Assembly: GCF_900108225.1 (NCBI RefSeq)
Contig: NZ_FNUZ01000002.1
Span: 312,501 to 376,500, forward strand
Length of the DNA stretch: 64,000 bases
Origin: Thalassococcus halodurans
Lineage (GTDB): Bacteria > Pseudomonadota > Alphaproteobacteria > Rhodobacterales > Rhodobacteraceae
Direction: 5' to 3'
The notes below the pieces were generated by a model. The model saw only the letters and a list, made by a program, of their open reading frames with translations. It was not told the DNA's origin and made no database searches. The translations under genes and the position numbers were made by a program. Below are positions 62,202 through 64,000 of the stretch, piece after piece. Position 1 is the stretch's first letter. Each line of letters starts with the position of its first letter.

Positions 62202-63476
62202 ATGATCACGGTTTTGCGCAACTCATGGCCACTTCTGCTGGGCGTTATGCTTCTTATGCTGGGCAACGGCCTTCAGAGTTCGCTGCTGGGTGTTCGCGGT
62301 GAAACCGCCGGATTTTCCGCGGTCGAGATGTCGTTCATCATGTCTGCCTATTTCGTCGGTTTTATGATTTCGTCCCGTGTGACGCCGATCATGATCCGCC
62401 GTGTGGGCCATGTCCGCGTGTTCGCCGCACTGGCGTCGTTTATTTCCGCTGTGATCATCCTTTATCCTGCTGTGCCGCACCCGCTGGCTTGGATTCTGGG
62501 GCGCGTGTGGATCGGGTTCTGCTTTTGCGGTGTGTATGTGACGGCGGAAAGCTGGCTGAACAATGCCGCCACCAATGAAACCCGTGGTCAGTCGTTGTCG
62601 CTGTATATGATCGTCCAGATGGTGGGCATTATCGCGGCGCAGGGGCTTTTGAACATTCCCGATCCGTCCGGCTTCTTGCTGTTCGTTATTCCGTCGGTTC
62701 TGGTTTCGGTGTCTTTCGCGCCGATCCTGCTGGCCGTGTCACCGACGCCCGCGTTCGATGCGACCAAGCCGATGAAGTTGAGCGATCTGTTCCGCAAATC
62801 GCCACTGGGCTGTGTGGGCATGTTGCTGTCGGGAAGTGTGTTCGCGGCCCAGTTCGGCATGAGCGCCGTATTCGGCGCGCAGGCTGGCTTGAACGTTCAG
62901 CAAATCTCGATCTTTGTGGCCGCGTTTTATGTCGGCGCACTGGTGTTCCAGTTTCCAATCGGCTGGCTGTCGGACCGGTCGGATCGCCGTGTCCTGATCG
63001 GGGCCGTTTCCGGTATCGGTGCCATGGCGGCCTTTATCGCGACGTTCTTCAGTACCGAATTCTATCTGATCGTGCTTGCAGCCTTCTTTATGGGGGGCAT
63101 GGGCAACCCGCTTTATGCCTTGCTGATTGCGCACACGAATGACTTTCTTGAGCCCGAAGATATGGCCAGCGCGTCCGGTGGCTTGTTGTTTATCAACGGT
63201 CTAGGTGCTGTGGCGGGTCCGGTTGTCACGGGTGTCGCGATGGAACGTTTCGGACCGCAGGCGTTTTTCCTGCTGTTTGCCATTCCTCTGTTCATGCTGG
63301 CAGCTTACGCGATCTGGCGTATGACGCGCCGTCCGGCCATCTCTTCGGACGACACGGGCGTGTTCGCACCCATGTCGCCCACAGGTACGGTCGTTGCGAT
63401 GGAATTTGCACAGGAATACGCAACCGAGGCTGCTGAAATTGCGGCCGAGGAAGAGGCGCAAAACACCGGAACGTAA
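62202..63476 (+). CDS. MFS transporter (YcaD-like)
   Basis: A 424-residue carrier with twelve membrane helices. LGNGLQSSLLGVRGETAGFS in helix 1, RVWIGFCFCGVYVTAESWLNN (20 residues in part) and QFPIGWLSDRSDRRVLIG (motif A of the second half) are like YcaD-type MFS. C-terminal tail (about 380-424) is acidic and Ala/Glu-rich. Substrate unknown. No strong Shine-Dalgarno sequence precedes the ATG at 62202. Confidence 0.88.
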   Translation: MITVLRNSWPLLLGVMLLMLGNGLQSSLLGVRGETAGFSAVEMSFIMSAYFVGFMISSRVTPIMIRRVGHVRVFAALASFISAVIILYPAVPHPLAWILGRVWIGFCFCGVYVTAESWLNNAATNETRGQSLSLYMIVQMVGIIAAQGLLNIPDPSGFLLFVIPSVLVSVSFAPILLAVSPTPAFDATKPMKLSDLFRKSPLGCVGMLLSGSVFAAQFGMSAVFGAQAGLNVQQISIFVAAFYVGALVFQFPIGWLSDRSDRRVLIGAVSGIGAMAAFIATFFSTEFYLIVLAAFFMGGMGNPLYALLIAHTNDFLEPEDMASASGGLLFINGLGAVAGPVVTGVAMERFGPQAFFLLFAIPLFMLAAYAIWRMTRRPAISSDDTGVFAPMSPTGTVVAMEFAQEYATEAAEIAAEEEAQNTGT

Positions 63477-63492
63477 CATTTTCACGACACTG

Positions 63493-63524
63493 AAAAATCA
63501 CGACATGATTTTTGATTGTGATTT
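63493..63524 (+). terminator. AT-rich hairpin after the MFS gene
   Basis: AAAAATC / GATTTTT pair around ACGACAT with the T run inside the 3' arm. An alternative pairing uses GTGATTT. Weak as a terminator. Confidence 0.3.
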
Positions 63525-63582
63525 CATCCCAGGGTGATGCACCATTTTCATTGAGCGGTGGCACATGTGTGGAGGAAAGCTT

Positions 63583-64000
63583 GTGTTGGTGGGGCCTGAT
63601 GAAATTTTGAAGTTCTGGTTGGACGATGTCGACCAGAAACAGTGGTACATCCAGGATGATGATCTGGATCGGAAAATCGTCGAAAAGTTCGAGGCAACCT
63701 GGAACGAAGCGATGGAGGGCAGCTGGGGTCTTTGGCTGACGTATCCATCGGGCGCTTTGGCCTACATCATTTTGACGGATCAGTTCCCGCGCAACATGTT
63801 CCGTGACAGTGCCAAGGCCTTTTCTTCCGACAAGATGGCGCTGGCGGTGGCCAAGCAGGCCATCCATCGCGGCTGGGATTTGAAGATCGACGAACCGGCG
63901 CGGCAGTTCTTTTATCTTCCGCTGATGCATTCGGAAAACCTGTGCGATCAGGAACGCTGCATTCGTTTGATGAAAGAACGGATGCCGGAAACCGGCGAAA
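63583..64000 (+). CDS. DUF924 family protein, 5' part only
   Basis: An open frame runs off the right edge (139 codons visible). The product has LVGPDEILKFWLDDVDQKQW, GALAYIILTDQFPRNMFRDSAKAF and PARQFFYLPLMHSENLCDQE, the DUF924 helical-repeat signature with the invariant D-Q-F-P-R-N motif (around residue 60). Function unknown; it resembles tetratricopeptide folds. The start GTG 63583 is favoured by GGAGGA 6 nt upstream; ATG 63565 is in frame but would place the GGAGGA inside the coding region. Confidence 0.88.
   Translation, partial: MLVGPDEILKFWLDDVDQKQWYIQDDDLDRKIVEKFEATWNEAMEGSWGLWLTYPSGALAYIILTDQFPRNMFRDSAKAFSSDKMALAVAKQAIHRGWDLKIDEPARQFFYLPLMHSENLCDQERCIRLMKERMPETGE

Overview
The window reads as chromosomal DNA of a marine alphaproteobacterium of the Rhodobacterales (Roseobacter-type Rhodobacteraceae). 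The inference rests on GC-rich coding sequence and on gene contents and families typical of that order: a DUF6314 protein, a Hint_2-domain protein, a cytochrome b561-YceI fusion, an acid-tailed ribosomal protein L9, a type-2 ArgC, glnB-glnA next to a bifunctional NAD(P)HX repair enzyme, and lptF-lptG-lptD-surA-pdxA-rsmA in one run. It is almost entirely housekeeping sequence, with tight spacing, many 1-4 nt stop/start overlaps, no non-coding stretch longer than about 300 bp, and no insertion sequence, phage, CRISPR array or rRNA.

Layout. 1-6.3 kb: the 5' part of argC, purB, a DUF6314 protein, bioY with a strong terminator, a HODM-type N-demethylase, two proteins I do not recognise, and an MltB-like lytic transglycosylase. 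6.3-14.3 kb: glnB-glnA (nitrogen control) divergent from NAD(P)HX epimerase/dehydratase, a Hint protein lacking its catalytic residues, tRNA-Leu(UAG), trigger factor, a Dabb protein, and the rpsF-rpsR-rplI operon. 14.3-19.4 kb: YceI, a serine hydrolase, the cytochrome b561-YceI fusion, then fabD-fabG-acpP. 19.4-28.1 kb: BrkB/YihY protein, an iron-binding periplasmic protein, mazG, an M20 amidohydrolase with agmatinase, DUF1499, prfA-prmC and a DUF4167 protein.

28.1-35.7 kb is one outer-membrane-biogenesis transcription unit on the minus strand (lptF, lptG, lptD, surA, pdxA, rsmA). 35.7-43.8 kb holds pepA-holC, a retroviral-type aspartic protease, MarC, an ABC-F ATPase, ndk, and an overlapping trio of aminotransferase, PEP-mutase-like and TfoX-like genes. 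44.0-51.2 kb holds cysS-cimA-(NDUFAF6-like), an MFS transporter, and cobK-like, alkA-like and carboxylesterase genes.

51.2-54.2 kb carries the most unusual content: an HNH endonuclease gene, a roughly 250 bp non-coding stretch, and a two-gene nucleic-acid repair cassette in which an ATP-dependent RNA-ligase-family protein overlaps an HD-phosphohydrolase/polynucleotide-kinase fusion (HD-Pnk). Together these encode the healing and sealing activities needed to repair broken RNA. It is closed off by a symmetrical bidirectional terminator. 54.2-64 kb: an overlapping bactofilin/M23 peptidase pair, DUF455, Bcp peroxiredoxin, a large AsmA/YhdP-like protein, queA, an MFS transporter, and the start of a DUF924 protein running off the end.

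The two most testable novel points are the RNA-repair cassette and a 14-codon upstream ORF with three Cys codons just before cysteinyl-tRNA synthetase. All calls come from reading sequence by eye. No database search was run, so family names are recognition and not computed hits.
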